A DNA stretch of 64,000 nt from Chaenocephalus aceratus. Lineage: Eukaryota > Chordata > Actinopteri > Perciformes > Channichthyidae. The DNA lies in assembly GCA_023974075.1 (NCBI GenBank), contig CM043785.1, forward strand, positions 22,137,169 through 22,201,168, given 5' to 3'. The translations under genes and the position numbers were made by a program. Below the pieces are notes generated by a model. The model was not told the origin of the DNA, did no database searches, and was given only the letters and a program-made list of their open reading frames with translations. Of the stretch, positions 42,001 through 53,198 are shown one piece after another; the stretch's first letter is position 1; every line of letters starts with the position of its first letter.

Positions 42001-43181
42001 TTCGTTAGCATAGCTAGCTAACCAGATGCTAATAACAACAAAGTTATTGACTGTATGATCAGTATGACAGATGAACAGATCGCCACTGGGCTTTCAACTA
42101 AAACACAGCCACGCAGAAACTGCGGCATGGGTACTCCAATTTCTGAAGTGCTGGAGCGGTGTTCTGGTGCTCTCCGTCAGAACTGCACCCCTGTCAGTCG
42201 AGACATATACCACGTGATGACACGTTAGGCTCGTGTTGTGTTCAAGGACCCTGACCTTGGCCAGGAAAAACAGGCACTCGCTTGGTTAATTTGTTTGCGG
42301 TCTAGATTTCTTACATTTTTTTCTTTTTTGCGTGTGTTTATAAATTACCTCGAGGGCCGTATCAAATTGTCTCGCGGGCCGTATACGGCCCGGGGGCCGG
42401 AGGTTCCCCACCCCTGGTCTAGAGGTCTTCTCATCAGGGCTCTATAAATACCGAACTACGGCAGATATGTAATATTTAATGCAGCCGAACCGTGTATTAC
42501 AATGCCGTTATGTGATGACTTTCAAAGAGAAAAGAAAGTACACTCGGAATAAAGTGTTCTCGGTCTGTTTCCGGTATTTGTTAATGACGATGTGCTGTGA
42601 GATGTGAGACTGGAATTGTACAGGGGGAAATAACGTTTCTGCACCATTTTAGATGCGGATTTTGTTAAACTAATACGTTTGCGCTGTGGACCAACACTAT
42701 ACTTTGACGGGGAAGGGGGTAACAATAAAGATAACACCATTAAACAGTTACACAACATAACAGAAATAATATCGATAGCAGGTCCTAGCAACACTGGTAA
42801 ATGAAATGTTGTATTGACACCATTTCCTGAAGTAATCTTCGTAATAACTAGCAAACTAAAGATCATGTACATCCACTGCACACATAATCTGAAATAACAA
42901 CTCATATTTCTCGCATCAAATGACATCAAAACGCATTTTAATGGCCAAAGTAACTTTAAATAGGCATTTTACACCGAGAATAAAACGAAGTTCGGCCATG
43001 TTTTTTTTTTTCTGCAGGGAGAAATGTGAAGATCACGTGACAAGACGACAGCCATTGGAATGAATGGTGAAAAAAAACGTAGGGATCTTACAATTTCAGA
43101 GGCGTTTTCGTAGAAATACTACGTCCTACTGTACGTTGTGGACCAACGTAGTTATTACACGTTTTTTTGTGAGACTGGGTT
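39060..43181. mobile_element. Long-TIR non-autonomous DNA transposon, terminus type 3
   Basis: Starts aacccagtctcataaaacaa and ends ttttttgtgagactgggtt. Inverted repeats of about 540 bp (39060-39600 against 42640-43181; shared tgtggaccaacgtagttatt). Flanks ggatatccc and ggaaatcct agree at 7 of 9 positions. The core (about 39840-41380 and 42425-42540) is related to the other long-TIR elements, but the TIRs are different. Split by a hAT MITE at 41390-42416. ORFs inside the TIRs are not convincing genes. Confidence 0.75.
41390..42416. mobile_element. hAT MITE (caggggtggcgaac type)
   Basis: 1,027 bp with ends caggggtggcgaacct and aggttccccacccctg, and a perfect 8-bp duplication gtctagag (41382-41389, 42417-42424). 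Sub-terminal gggccatttcaa / ggccgtat motifs are typical of hAT ends. No transposase motif; two short overlapping minus-strand ORFs near 41544-41809 are unlikely to be genes. Confidence 0.85.
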
Positions 43182-43660
43182 GGAAATCCTAATGAGACAA
43201 ACAGCATCATCTGCTGGACAACTACAAGAAGTACATATACAAATCTGCACTCGACTAAATATAATTTAAAAACTAAATATAAAAACTTCCTACTAATTAA
43301 ATGCATGAATGTATTTAAATATACCTTTTTATACCACATGTGCAATGTGGTATAACAAGTCATATTTTCTATATTAGTGTATTTAAGTTCATTATTTAAT
43401 ATTTGTTTTAATTGATTATTCATTTAGTGAGTTCTGTGCATACTCATATCTAGTCCATATATTTCAAATGATACATTGCACTGCATTTCAAAGAATTATA
43501 GAAAAAGCATTTATTATTTACAACATTTATCATATAACAGAACAATCATTAAGATAACAGAACCGAAAAAGCAAATACAGTAAATATAAAAAGCAAACCA
43601 AATATATAAAAAAAAAATCTATACAACAGTGAAAGGCTTTGGTGATGCAAATAGTCCGAC
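43182..43660. other. 3' flank of the minus-strand C48 gene
   Basis: An AT-rich stretch after the stop codon at 43661. On the minus strand it would be 3' UTR; ttataaaagt-like AT runs occur, but no clear single poly(A) site was chosen. Nothing else recognised. Confidence 0.35.
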
Positions 43661-43873
43661 TCAAATTTGAACCTGAACATAAAATGAGTCCATCCTGTCT
43701 TCCCAGCTATCTTCGTCCTGCAGGTTGCTGGTTTCACCAAGGTTATGAAGAGCTGCTTCTCTGTCCAGTGGGGCCATGGAAAGAATTTGTGGCAGGATGA
43801 CTTTATCTCCCATTTTCTTTGCAGAGCACCACTGAGATGCCGCCAAAGCACTACTTATAAAGGGGTGCTTCTC
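43661..43873 (-). CDS. C48 gene 2, terminal exon
   Basis: The acceptor tcctgtag precedes EKHPFISSALAASQWC. 70 codons then TGA (43663-43661). Acidic end (LQDEDSWEDRMDSFYVQVQI). No disabling change is seen. It joins in phase to 44188-44119 (which ends KRRMEY). Confidence 0.6.
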   Translation of the reverse strand, partial: EKHPFISSALAASQWCSAKKMGDKVILPQILSMAPLDREAALHNLGETSNLQDEDSWEDRMDSFYVQVQI

Positions 43874-44608
43874 CTACAGGAAGAAGAGAAATAGTTTATG
43901 CATTGCTACTACACTGTACATTTACTATTCTTATAGTGCTGCTGCTGATTTGCAACAAGATGCTTTGAATGTGTAATTATGAAGCACACAAACTTGCACA
44001 TGCAACACTATCTAAATCAGTGGTACAAAATATTTTCAGCCATTTTCTACCAGTCGCTGCAGAAGAACAGAAGGAAGTGCTGTGAATTTCATATAAGGTA
44101 TAACAGATAGCATATCACGTACTCCATCCTCCTCTTCAGAGCTGACAAGAATTTCTTCTGCAGCCGTCTTTGCCAGTGGGTCCTTTTTCTGGAAGACACC
44201 AGATAAAAGGAATTACTACTGCATGGTAAAACAGCATCATGACACATTGCCCCCTTGAATAAGAGGTGGAAGCAACAAACTGTATGGCTGTGGAGCACAT
44301 CCATGGAGATTTTAAGTAGTAAATTACAGTCTCCATACCCATCCAAAGTCGCTGCAGAATGCCATTTCCTTTACGACTTTACTTCTTTTGGGTGGGTCAT
44401 CATGATTACTTACCCTGGGACTGTCTTCGCAGTCTTCCCTCTCCAGTCGTCTTTTGGTTGATCTTCTGCCTTCGAATCTATCAGTGACAACAAGTGATAT
44501 GGGAATTGTCAGGACCGCCCCTGGCAAACTTGGGGCCCCAAGCGACATTGTGAGATGAGGCCCCCCCCCCAACCGACAAAGTAGGCTACATTGCACATAT
44601 AATTCCTG

Positions 44609-44646
<38 letters not shown>

Positions 44647-47600
44647 CAACAGTTACTTTTGTATACAGTGAGGTAAATGGTAAATGTGCATGTATGTCGT
44701 TCAGTATGCGTTTACAGGTGACTACATCTGCATTTCCTGCCAAATACTAGCCTCAAAAAGATTAAAATATAATTAATGCAAATAAATTACTTCTGCTAAT
44801 AATAATAATAATAATAATCATCAATTCAATAATATAAATACTATATTATTTTATTATAATATAGTTGTAATATAGTCAAGACAAAACATGCTTATGACAT
44901 GCTCAAAACTGATATTTCTTAAATCTGTATTCAAATGTAGTTCCCTCTGTCAGCAATGTATCAACAACTACACACACATTTCTATCAGTATTTCTCTGTG
45001 TTGTGGTTGACATGATGATCACTGTTAGGAGTTAAGGGGAGAGGCTGAGCATCACCATGAAATGTGCAAATTGACATACAAATTAATAAAAGGGGAAAAA
45101 TGCTCCATGTTTTTTAGGCTGTAAACTTTAACTGTTATGTAAGCCAACTAGAAAGACAGTTTATCACTCTTCCTCCTGTACATTAGCAGATAAAAGGCAT
45201 AACATACTTGAATGAATGGTAAATAAAGAATACTGGAAATAACTGCATCTCCATTAGCCTATATGCTATGCAGAGGCTGCCTTCTTCATGTCATGAATTG
45301 CAACTGATGTTTTAATATGGCAATTGGCAATTTTACTTATACAACATTCACAAGTTGTACATTTGACTCATACAATAACCCACCTTCGAGTGATGCTCTA
45401 GTTTCTCCATGTTTTGTTTTTTTCCCCACTTGCTTGCGCTGGACTGAAACTGTCTTTTCACCGACATCTCTTCACCTGCACTAGTGGCCGTATCAAAGCC
45501 GTGATTGGTCAGATGTGGATTCATTGCAACGGTGTCGGGTTACAGACGTGCTCCCCTTAGCCGCGTTCACACTGCGGTACTTTTCCCACAAAGGTTCATG
45601 CGAACTTAGTTCATGCGAACTCTTTAGTTCGCATTAACTAAGTACAGATCGTGTTCACACCAGAAAAAGTCCCTGGGGGTGGATTAGGCAAATGAAGCCG
45701 CTGACGTCACTTCTTCTTCTTCTGCTTTGGGTTTACTGGCAGGCCGCAAACCACTTCACGGTGTATACTGCCGCCCAAAGTCCCCGGCCGGAAGTCCCCG
45801 GAGTTGGGGATTGGCTTCAGTAGAAGCTGCTGGGAGTCCCAGCAGCTTCTACTGAAGCCTTCCGAGTAAATCGCCAGAACGCCGACACCTCCTCATCTCC
45901 ACCGCTCCCATGTTTTATTTTGTGTTGCCATAAGTTAGTCTCTCTGCGTTTCTGCGCTGGGCTAATGCTAATGCTAATAATGCTAATGCGAGGATAATAA
46001 AATGGCGGCTTCACAAAACATTTTGGGATTTTTAGGGGGCGTGGTTTGCAATTCGCCCAGCCAATCAGGAATATAGCTCTTTTCTCAAAAAAGAGCCGCT
46101 CGAAAGTCCCTGCTCTCTAGCAAGGACTTTCGAGGGGGTAAAAAGGTTCGCATGAACTACTTTTAGTACCGGCTCTTTTTGGTGTGAACGCGATCATGAA
46201 CTAAGTTCGCATGAACCTTTGTGGGAAAAGTACCGCAGTGTGAACGCGGCTAATGTCACCTCTCACTCTCACTCTCGCAGGGGGTGCACGGAGAACTGAG
46301 CGGAGAACTGCACACAGCAGCTGAGGCCCTCTGGGCGGGGCCCCCTGCGCAAGGCGGGGCCCCATGCAGCCTGCGTGATTGGCCTGTAGGGAGGGGCGGC
46401 CCTGGGAATTGTTAACAAACATAACTGGTTTATTGTTTAATTTAATTTAATTTATTTGTTTGCCCTCATAAGACATAAAAACAATACAATAAAAGATTCA
46501 AGATGACACATGCACAACATTTGTCACGGTAAGAATACTTACAGTACGTCACGGGGAAGTTGTCAATGAGTAGCATGCACCACCATCTCCTTAAATGCTC
46601 CATGTCCAACTGTGCAAAAAAAGATGCATATTAAAATGAAAAAGGGAACACCACAAGGACTGATCAAAAGTATATCTCTGTGGCCTACCTCACTGAAATC
46701 AAAAGCTGACTCAATCACAAAGTAGAGGGCATACTGTTCAAGAGTAAACAAAAACATTACACACTAATTGCAAAACTGTAAAGAAAAGATTTATACATTT
46801 ATCAGATGAGCCGAGCACAAACACCCCACAGTTGTTGGAGGCCCGTTGTCTTGGTATGCCCTATTTCATGAAGAAGGTGAGATTATATACATTATATACA
46901 CATATACACACACACACAGTGTAGGAATCCAGGAATCAAACTCAATTAGTGTGCATCATAATTACTAACTTGAATGTCGTTTGCACAGAATTCTCTCCAG
47001 GGTCCAGGTTACACAAGCAGAGTAACTGGTCTAATGGGGGATAACACACAGCTGTTTAGACAAGGACATTCAAGAAAATTGAAAACTGGAACATATAACC
47101 GGTTGAATATTGTCAAACTGGTGGAACCACCAACTTTTGAACACTGCAGAACTGCAGAACCACCAACAGTGGAATAATGCCGAACAGGTTGGCCAAGAGC
47201 TTGATTTTAAGGAAACAAACAGAAAAGAAAGCTTATCTTAAGGGTGGTAACAGAACATTCCTATTTTAAATGTCTTATGCTCAGTTTCAGTCCAATCTTT
47301 TGTTCAATAACATGTCAATTTATGCTTGAGGTCATCTTTTAAATGTAAAACTGAACACAGAGCCATAGACAAAAATAATACAAATATAAGAACAGAACCT
47401 TAAAACTGAACATAATTTCTGTGCTTAAAAACCTCAATGTTTCCATTTGGCTTTCATCACCGAAGCCAGTGCCATTTAGGGAATCTAAAAAAAAGATCTC
47501 CCTTTCTTGTGGCTTCATTATCTACAAAATAGTTACCACAGCAAAGAACACACAATTTGAGCTGAAATACTTATCTTAATCTTAATTTTGAAATTATAGT

Positions 47601-47936
47601 AACAGTATAACAAGATGTTATACTTTATTGATGAAATTAGTAATATGTTGTGTTTAGCTTGAAATACAGATAAGTAAATTGAAATTCATATCACTGACAC
47701 ATATTGTCCAATGCCCTGGGCGCCACACAGGAACCAGAATCCACCGGAAATCGTCTGCTATATCCTTGTGAGAGATGGTAAAATGAATAGTTTACATTCA
47801 GTGATTCTCATATGATTCGAGAAAATATAATAATGATAATATGCATAAGTACCGGGAGATGCCGTTCGGGATTCTGCAACATAGGTATAAACCAAGTGTA
47901 AACGACATAGCTGTTTGCCGAGAACACTTTGATGCC
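43661..47936 (-). CDS. Second Ulp1-like (C48) protease gene, 3' part, nine exons
   Basis: Exons on the minus strand: 47936-47853, 47764-47668, 47484-47399, 46860-46819, 46733-46689, 46609-46543, 44477-44414, 44188-44119, 43873-43661. Phases agree at every joint, and all introns are GT-AG. The protease core is clear: KVFSANSYVVYTWF, then WILVPVWRPGHWTICV with the catalytic His (47711-47713), then RQRASNNCGVF with Gln and Cys (46830-46828), then YALYFVIESAFDFSE and LDMEHLRRWWCMLL. This is the SENP/Ulp1 fold, which cuts SUMO-like modifiers. The catalytic Asp is not visible at the joint of exons two and three (LLI-YSLNG where Y-x-D-S is usual). The C-terminal 120 residues are unfamiliar. The 5' part is missing upstream of 47936. 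The family could be host SENP-like or transposon-borne, as in fish Zisupton. Confidence 0.65.
45560..46250. mobile_element. MITE with tagccgcgttcacac ends, nested in the hAT element
   Basis: Inverted ends gccgcgttcacactgcggta and taccgcagtgtgaacgcggc. The inverted repeat extends inward to cataaacctttgtggg-like arms (about 60 bp). Flanked by TA on both sides, so a Tc1/mariner-type TA duplication or a symmetric tta/taa end is possible. Superfamily open. A 23-bp-arm palindrome lies at 45813-45859. Confidence 0.7.
45813..45859. repeat. Perfect palindrome, 23-bp arms
   Basis: The left arm (45813-45835) starts ggcttcagtagaagctgc; the right arm (45837-45859) is its exact reverse complement; one base (g) lies between. 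It is off-centre in its host MITE (centre 45905), so it is not simply the element's own symmetry. Confidence 0.9.
46819..46860 (-). CDS. C48 gene 2, active-site Cys exon
   Basis: Reads GIPRQRASNNCGVF: Gln at position 5 and Cys at position 11, the oxyanion Gln and nucleophile of C48 proteases. The acceptor is gaaatag. The donor is chosen at gtgctc because it keeps phase 0 with the next exon (YALYF); a donor three residues upstream (gtgttt) is also in phase. The typical family has two to three more residues here. Confidence 0.55.
47668..47764 (-). CDS. C48 gene 2, catalytic His exon
   Basis: Acceptor tcacaag, donor gtattt. Reads DIADDFRWILVPVWRPGHW, then TICVSDMNFNLLI. Trp-x-x-V-P-V...H-W-T is the hallmark of the Ulp1 His block. 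It leaves at phase 1 and joins to ATTCCC of the next exon to give Tyr-Ser. Confidence 0.6.
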
Positions 47937-49986
47937 CTGTAAAACAGTTGTTATTTCAATCCAGAAAAGATTATAAACAGAAGGGGATACATTTATATCG
48001 GAAAAGGTATGCAACTTCACTACCAGCTCCGGGCGCATTACCGCCATCTACTGATGTGTAATGTGGACTCACAAGGCGGGGTCGGACATCCAACCCCGCC
48101 TTTTATCCGACCCTTCTCGCCGCTGCTGGCATTATTCATAATACGCAGGATCCTATCTCTGGAACCCATTGGTCGATTTGGGTCATTGACACCTTTTTTG
48201 AAACTTTAGAGCCAATAGAATCCCTTAACCTGTGGGTTTTCTCTGGAAGTTTTTCCTTGTACGATGTGAGGGTCTAAGGATAGAGGGTGTCGTTTTTCTC
48301 ATACAGATATTCTGAACAATCTGTGCTGTTGTGTCTCTACTGTAGGCTATTGTTATTATATGTACAGCACTTTGGCTCGACCAAAAATCTTTTATAAATG
48401 TGTTATATAAATAAAACTTGATTTGATTTGATAGAATCGAGGGGGAGTTAGTAAACCCCGCTAAACACTTACGTCAAGGAGAGATATAGGCTTGCGTAAA
48501 CAGCACGTGAGACAGCCGGAGCCCCGGACTGCAAAACGTTATACCTACTCTGCGGCCATGAATGTAATGATGGATTATCAGCAACAATTCTAAAGTGACT
48601 AAGAGACATTGGATTAACCTTGAGCAGCGTTTTTATTCCCTTGAACACGACTTTTGATCACAAAACAGCAACGGTAAGACATAATTATTGTTATGGTTTA
48701 GAACACTGTTGTTGTTTTCTTGCTCTGTTCTGGCTGCTAGCTCAGTGAGTTTGTGTCCTACAGTGATGATACTTATATCAAGATAATATGTGGAGTATTA
48801 GCTTTCATATGATATGTAGTTTGTGCAGAACATATTAAGTTTTAAAGATCGTTTTTGCTAGTTAGCACCAGAAGTAGCATCAGCCTATTTTCACTAAGGG
48901 CTAATGCTAACGCTTCTCGTGAGACTTGTGTAATGGCTCATATCGTCAGAGTTTTTTCCCATTATTTGAGTATAAGGACACTGTTCAGGAACTAGTAGTT
49001 GATGCTCTGTATGTGATGACTACTTCCATTCTGGAGAGGATCGGAAATACATGGATCCTGAGATTGAAGCTCAAGCCGGTGACGAGTGAGAACAATTTCC
49101 AATAAAGGTTATTCTGAAACATAACTATCACTGTTGTCTTTCCTTCTATAACGGTAATGTAGGCCAAGAAAAACTTTGCATTGCATAATATTTAAACTTA
49201 CATTTAGGCACTATAAATGAAGCCAAAAATATGTCACGTTGGGGCTTAGCCCACCAAAAAGTGCAGTTGCAATTTAGGCAGTTAAGCATTTTATATCAGT
49301 GGGTCCTAATGGTGCAACACGGAAGGCAGACAGAATTGCTTAGACACAGGTGTCACATGACATTTAAATGTTCTGGAAAGTTTCTTATACAGCTTTAGCC
49401 TTTTTTATCTCATGAAGTCCCTAAGTGACACACCCTGAACAGTCTGGTGGGTCATGGTCCTTGTCATTTGCTTTTGTGTTCCCATAACAACATGTCCAAG
49501 ATGTCCATGTGCCAGGCTAACACATGTGACAGAACTAGCTACATTTGGAAAGGTTTTTTGTTGCTAAAGTTAACATTCAAGCCATTTAAGAATAAAAATG
49601 CTTAGATGACATTTGTTAAACATTAAGCTGTCTTCGGCTCTTTTCGGCTGTAACAAATTTAAATGTCCCCTCTGTGGGACGAATAAAGGTATTCTGATTC
49701 TGATTACATTTAACCTGTTGTGAAAACATTTCTTGATTAAATTGATATGAAACAAATGCCATAAATATTGCTGTGACACTGGTGTCACATCGGGACTTTA
49801 GGCCTAAACATTCACAGTAAACCCGGAGTGACATATATGCACAATTAGAAATATGATTATGATCTGGTCAGTTAATTTAGCTGATTCAATTATATTTAGT
49901 TAACATGTTCTTTATTCTTCAATTCAAAAGTATGTTCAAACATGTAAACCAAAAAAACGTCCTCGTTAATTAAGTTATAAATAAGA
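47937..49986. other. Transposon tails and unassigned sequence upstream of C48 gene 2
   Basis: About 48230-48430 is a retroelement-like 3' tail ending aataaaacttgatttgatttg. About 49625-49710 is another LINE-like tail (ctgtgggacgaataaagg, then ttctgattctgatta). Between them, 48480-48673 looks exon-like only in its donor (caacggtaagac), with a 12-codon ORF from 48558. The 5' end of C48 gene 2 is not found here. Confidence 0.4.
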
Positions 49987-50190
49987 GTTCTCATTCATAA
50001 CACTCCGTTCGATGTCTCACTATGGGATGCGCCTCATCGCGGAGCAAACAGAAGCATCAATCTCATTACGCCAATCCTGATTGGCTGGTGATCTTGACGT
50101 CAGCGTCAGGGGAAATCACCCCCTATAAGTAGCCTGCGCCACGACGCATGCGTCATTCAAACACCTCTTCTCGCTTCAGAGCACATCTCT
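49987..50190 (+). promoter_or_regulatory. DIRS copy 4 left ITR promoter
   Basis: CCAAT at 50071-50075 and its inverse ATTGG at 50080-50084; CRE tgacgtca at 50095-50102; TATA tataagt at 50124-50130; gacgcatgcgtc at 50143-50154, where transcription would start. The same block, inverted, forms the right ITR, so that end could fire antisense into the element. Confidence 0.65.
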
Positions 50191-50615
50191 AATGGTAGCC
50201 GGGCTAGCTTAACAGTCCACAGACTGAACCAAAAGCTAATTTCAGTCGACGGGCGTTAGCCGGCTACCCTATTCTGCCTCGCAGAAGAGTATAGTACTAA
50301 CACACCAGTTAGTATTATAATCAACCTGGCCGTTCTTCCTCTGGAATTAAGGTAAGGTTTTGATTCTCAAGCTAGCAACACACCCGTTGCCAGCTTGTGT
50401 TTTTTCCCTCACTGCCGACACCACGGTAGCGAGGAAGTTTTTTCTTTTCTCTTCTCACGGAGGAGAAAAGGATTAAAAGAATATTACCACACCAGGTAAT
50501 ATTCTTTGAGGAAAAAGACCCACACTGTCCTTTTTTCCCCGGATTAAAGACAGATTTTAATTTTCTCGACGTACCTGTTAAGAGCGGGTCCTCTCCACGC
50601 CTCGCGGCGAACGAG

Positions 50616-51355
50616 ATGGACGCCTCTCTCCCTCACACCAGAGGAGTCAGGAACTCGGAGGCTCGGCTCTGCGGCTGCGGGTTGAAAGTGTCAGGCACAG
50701 ACTCACACCAGATCTGTTCGTCCTGCCTCGGGCTGGAACACGCCCAGGAGGCCATTGACAACCCCGGCTCGTGCGGGCATTGTGCCCGCTTCACTATGAA
50801 GAGCCTCCGCCGAAGGTTAGCACAACAAGCTAGCCTGTCGGGACAGGACCCCCTCTGTCCACTGGTTTGCCAGCTGGCAATCAAGACACGGGGGCGTCCG
50901 CCGCAGAGATGGAGCCCCTCACTGGGTCGGTCTGGGGCTCATCGACAGCGGCAGCCGCAGAACCGGGTTCCCGCGCCATATCAGGCCGAGACCAGGTGGC
51001 GGCAAGAGACGCGGGAACTGGGCCCCACGCTTTACCAAGCTGGGGCTCCCGGCTGGACCTCACCATGGTTTCACCCGCGGAAGATGTCCTAGAGTTAGAC
51101 TACATGGAGGACGAAGAGGATACCTCTGAGTTCCTCCTGTCTGACTCGGATGAACAGTCCTCTGCCCAAGCTGCCTCGAACTCTGCTCGGTTTAAAACAC
51201 CGAAGACGCAGAGGTCGCAACCCACCCCGAGTCCCCAGCCCAGGCTGGAGACAAGGGCAAGTTGGCCGAGAAAATCTCCGGTTCCGGCTGCAGCTCAGGC
51301 TCAGCCAACCCAGAATTTCGGCCAGCAGTCGAGGAAGAAGAAGCGAGCGGCGTGA
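50616..51355 (+). pseudogene. DIRS copy 4 gag, frameshifted and internally deleted
   Basis: Start MDASLPHTRGVRNSE and the Cys/His cluster (ICSSCLGLEHAQEA, CGHCAR) match copy 2. One base is missing near 50853 compared with copy 2 (ccccctctg against ccccctcatg), so the rest is in the frame 50867-51355. The acidic block DYMEDEEDTSEFLLSDSDEQ is joined directly to SSAQAAS and the basic end (QQSRKKKRAA). About 300 codons of the globular part are deleted. Confidence 0.75.
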
Positions 51356-51711
51356 CAGCCCCTCCTTCTCCCCTCCGTGAATGTGTTCCCGCCGCCTCGA
51401 GAGATGCCTAAACACCATCCTCAAGTCCGCACAAACACATGTCACACGTTGATTGATTCCTCTGTCATAAAACATTTGCCGCTGACGCATCCAGGCTTCA
51501 GGCCGAGGGCGCAGCTCAAAAAAATGAAAAGAAAATCAATAAAACCAATAAGCAGCCCGCCAATTTTCTCCCCTTTTGAGAGCAGCTACGGCATCTCTCA
51601 AAAGGCGGATTATTGACGGGTCTGTGAAGGCACCACCGCCACGCGCAGTGCCGGCTGGAGCTGTAAAGGCACCACCGTCACACGCATGCGCAGTGCCGGC
51701 TGGAGCAGTAA

Positions 51712-52351
51712 TGGAGCGTCCACACGACAGCTTCAAAAATAGCTTGGAGCTGGGCGTGTCTGGAGCTTGGGGATTTTATTCAAGCAACACGGCCAACAAC
51801 CAATCACATGAATCTCCCGCCCCCGACATACAAAGCAAAAACCCCCGGGGATTTTATGCGAGCAATATATATATAAACTCCCCAAACAGGCGAAAACCTA
51901 CCAGTTTCCCCCACTGTCTCTGCCACCTCCCTCCATGCCTGGTTCCTCCGGTTTGTATCCCGGTAGGTGAAGAGGGTCTGGTCATACAAAACCGGGTGAT
52001 TTGCTACGGCGATAGTTAGTTTCTCCTCCGACTTTTTTTGAAATATAGAAATGAACGGCGGGATATCTCTCCCAGCTTAGACGCGGTTTGATTGGCTACG
52101 GCTTCAGCTGTCAGATTTTGGGAAACGGGATTTGATTGGCTGGCGCTGGCTACTCCGGCGTGAACATTGTTCAACTTCTGTCGCCTGAGACGCCTGAGAC
52201 GGACCGCTCTGCTACCAACAATTCAGTTCGGCGAAAAAGCGCGGCTACGTGACGTCACCCCATTGAAAGTGAATGGGCAGATTGGAGCTTTCGACGCTGT
52301 CGACGCTGTCGACGCTGTCGACGCTGTCGACGCTGTAGTGTAGACGGGCCA
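51712..52351. mobile_element. PIF/Harbinger-type MITE, second copy (inverted)
   Basis: 640 bp, reverse of the element at 34235-34877, flanked by taa (51709-51711, 52352-52354). The tcgacgctg repeat near its right end is expanded to about five units (52287-52335), where the other copy has two. Confidence 0.75.
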
Positions 52352-52619
52352 TAAGCGTGACATCTCAGCTGGCTCTAAGGAGCATACAGCAGGAGATACT
52401 CACGACACCCAAGCTGCCTCGAACTCTGCTCGGTTTAAAACACCGAAGACGCAGAGGTCGCAGCCCACCCCGAGTCCCCAGCCCAGGCTGGAGACAAGGG
52501 CAAGTTGGCCGAGAAAATCACCGGTTCCGGCTGCAGCTCAGGCTCAGCCAACCCAGAATTTCGGCCAGCAGTCGAGGAAGAAGAAGCGAGCGGCCTGACA
52601 GCCCCTCCTTCTCCCCTCT

Positions 52620-53198
52620 GTGACAGAGCTGGAAGTTCTTTCCCCGGCTCTAAACGTGTCCCCACTGCCTCGAGAGATGCCTCAACGTCATCCTCAAGTC
52701 CGCATAAAACACATGTCACATCTTTGTTGTTTAAATAAACCATTTTCCGCTGACGCATCCAGGCTTCGGCCAAGGGCGCAGCTCAAAAAAATGAAAAGAA
52801 AAACAATAAACAGTCCGTTAACTATAAATCCCCTTCTGAGAGCAGCTACGGCCTCTCTCAAAAGGCGGATAATAAACGGGTCTGTGAAGGCACCACCGCC
52901 ACGTGCATGCGCAGTGCCGGTTGGGGCTTTAAGGGCACTACCGTCACGCGCATGCGCAGTGCCGGCTGGGGTCGTGAAGGCTCCACCGTCACGCGCATGC
53001 ACAGTGCCGACTAGAGCTGTAAAGGACAGCCCGCCAATTCTTCCCCTTTTGAGAGCAGCTACGGCATCTCTCAAGAGGCGGATTATTGACGGGTCCGTGA
53101 AGCCACCGCCACGCACATGCGCAGTGCCGGCTGGGGTCGTGAAGGCTCCACCGTCTCGCGCATGCGCAGTGCCGGCTGGAGCTGTGAAGGCACCGTAA
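52620..53198 (+). CDS. DIRS copy 4 pol leader with repeat region
   Basis: 192 aa starting MTELEVLSPALNVS, the same start and spacing after the gag stop as in copy 2. It has the basic stretch (QLKKMKRKTINSPLTIN) and 15-aa PPxRACAVPxGA repeats. NRF1-type cgcgcatgcgca occurs at about 52938 and 53158. The frame ends where copy 2 continues into pol. Confidence 0.6.
   Translation: MTELEVLSPALNVSPLPREMPQRHPQVRIKHMSHLCCLNKPFSADASRLRPRAQLKKMKRKTINSPLTINPLLRAATASLKRRIINGSVKAPPPRACAVPVGALRALPSRACAVPAGVVKAPPSRACTVPTRAVKDSPPILPLLRAATASLKRRIIDGSVKPPPRTCAVPAGVVKAPPSRACAVPAGAVKAP

Larger units (their letters stand above)
44510..46404. mobile_element. hAT-type element in an intron of C48 gene 2
   Basis: Ends caggaccgcccctggc and ggggcggccctg, with a perfect 8-bp duplication ggaattgt (44502-44509, 46405-46412). 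It lies in the intron between exons 46609-46543 and 44477-44414. It holds (tta)n at 44610-44647, a taa-repeat near 44800 and the nested element 45560-46250. No transposase recognised. Its GC-rich ends differ from its AT-rich middle. Confidence 0.75.

Noticed and set aside
48989..49106. Possible terminal exon (YMDPEIEAQAGDE then TGA, followed by aataaa)
   Set aside because: The acidic tail and poly(A) signal are suggestive, but the frame has a TGA just upstream (49000-49002), and no partner exon or family was recognised.
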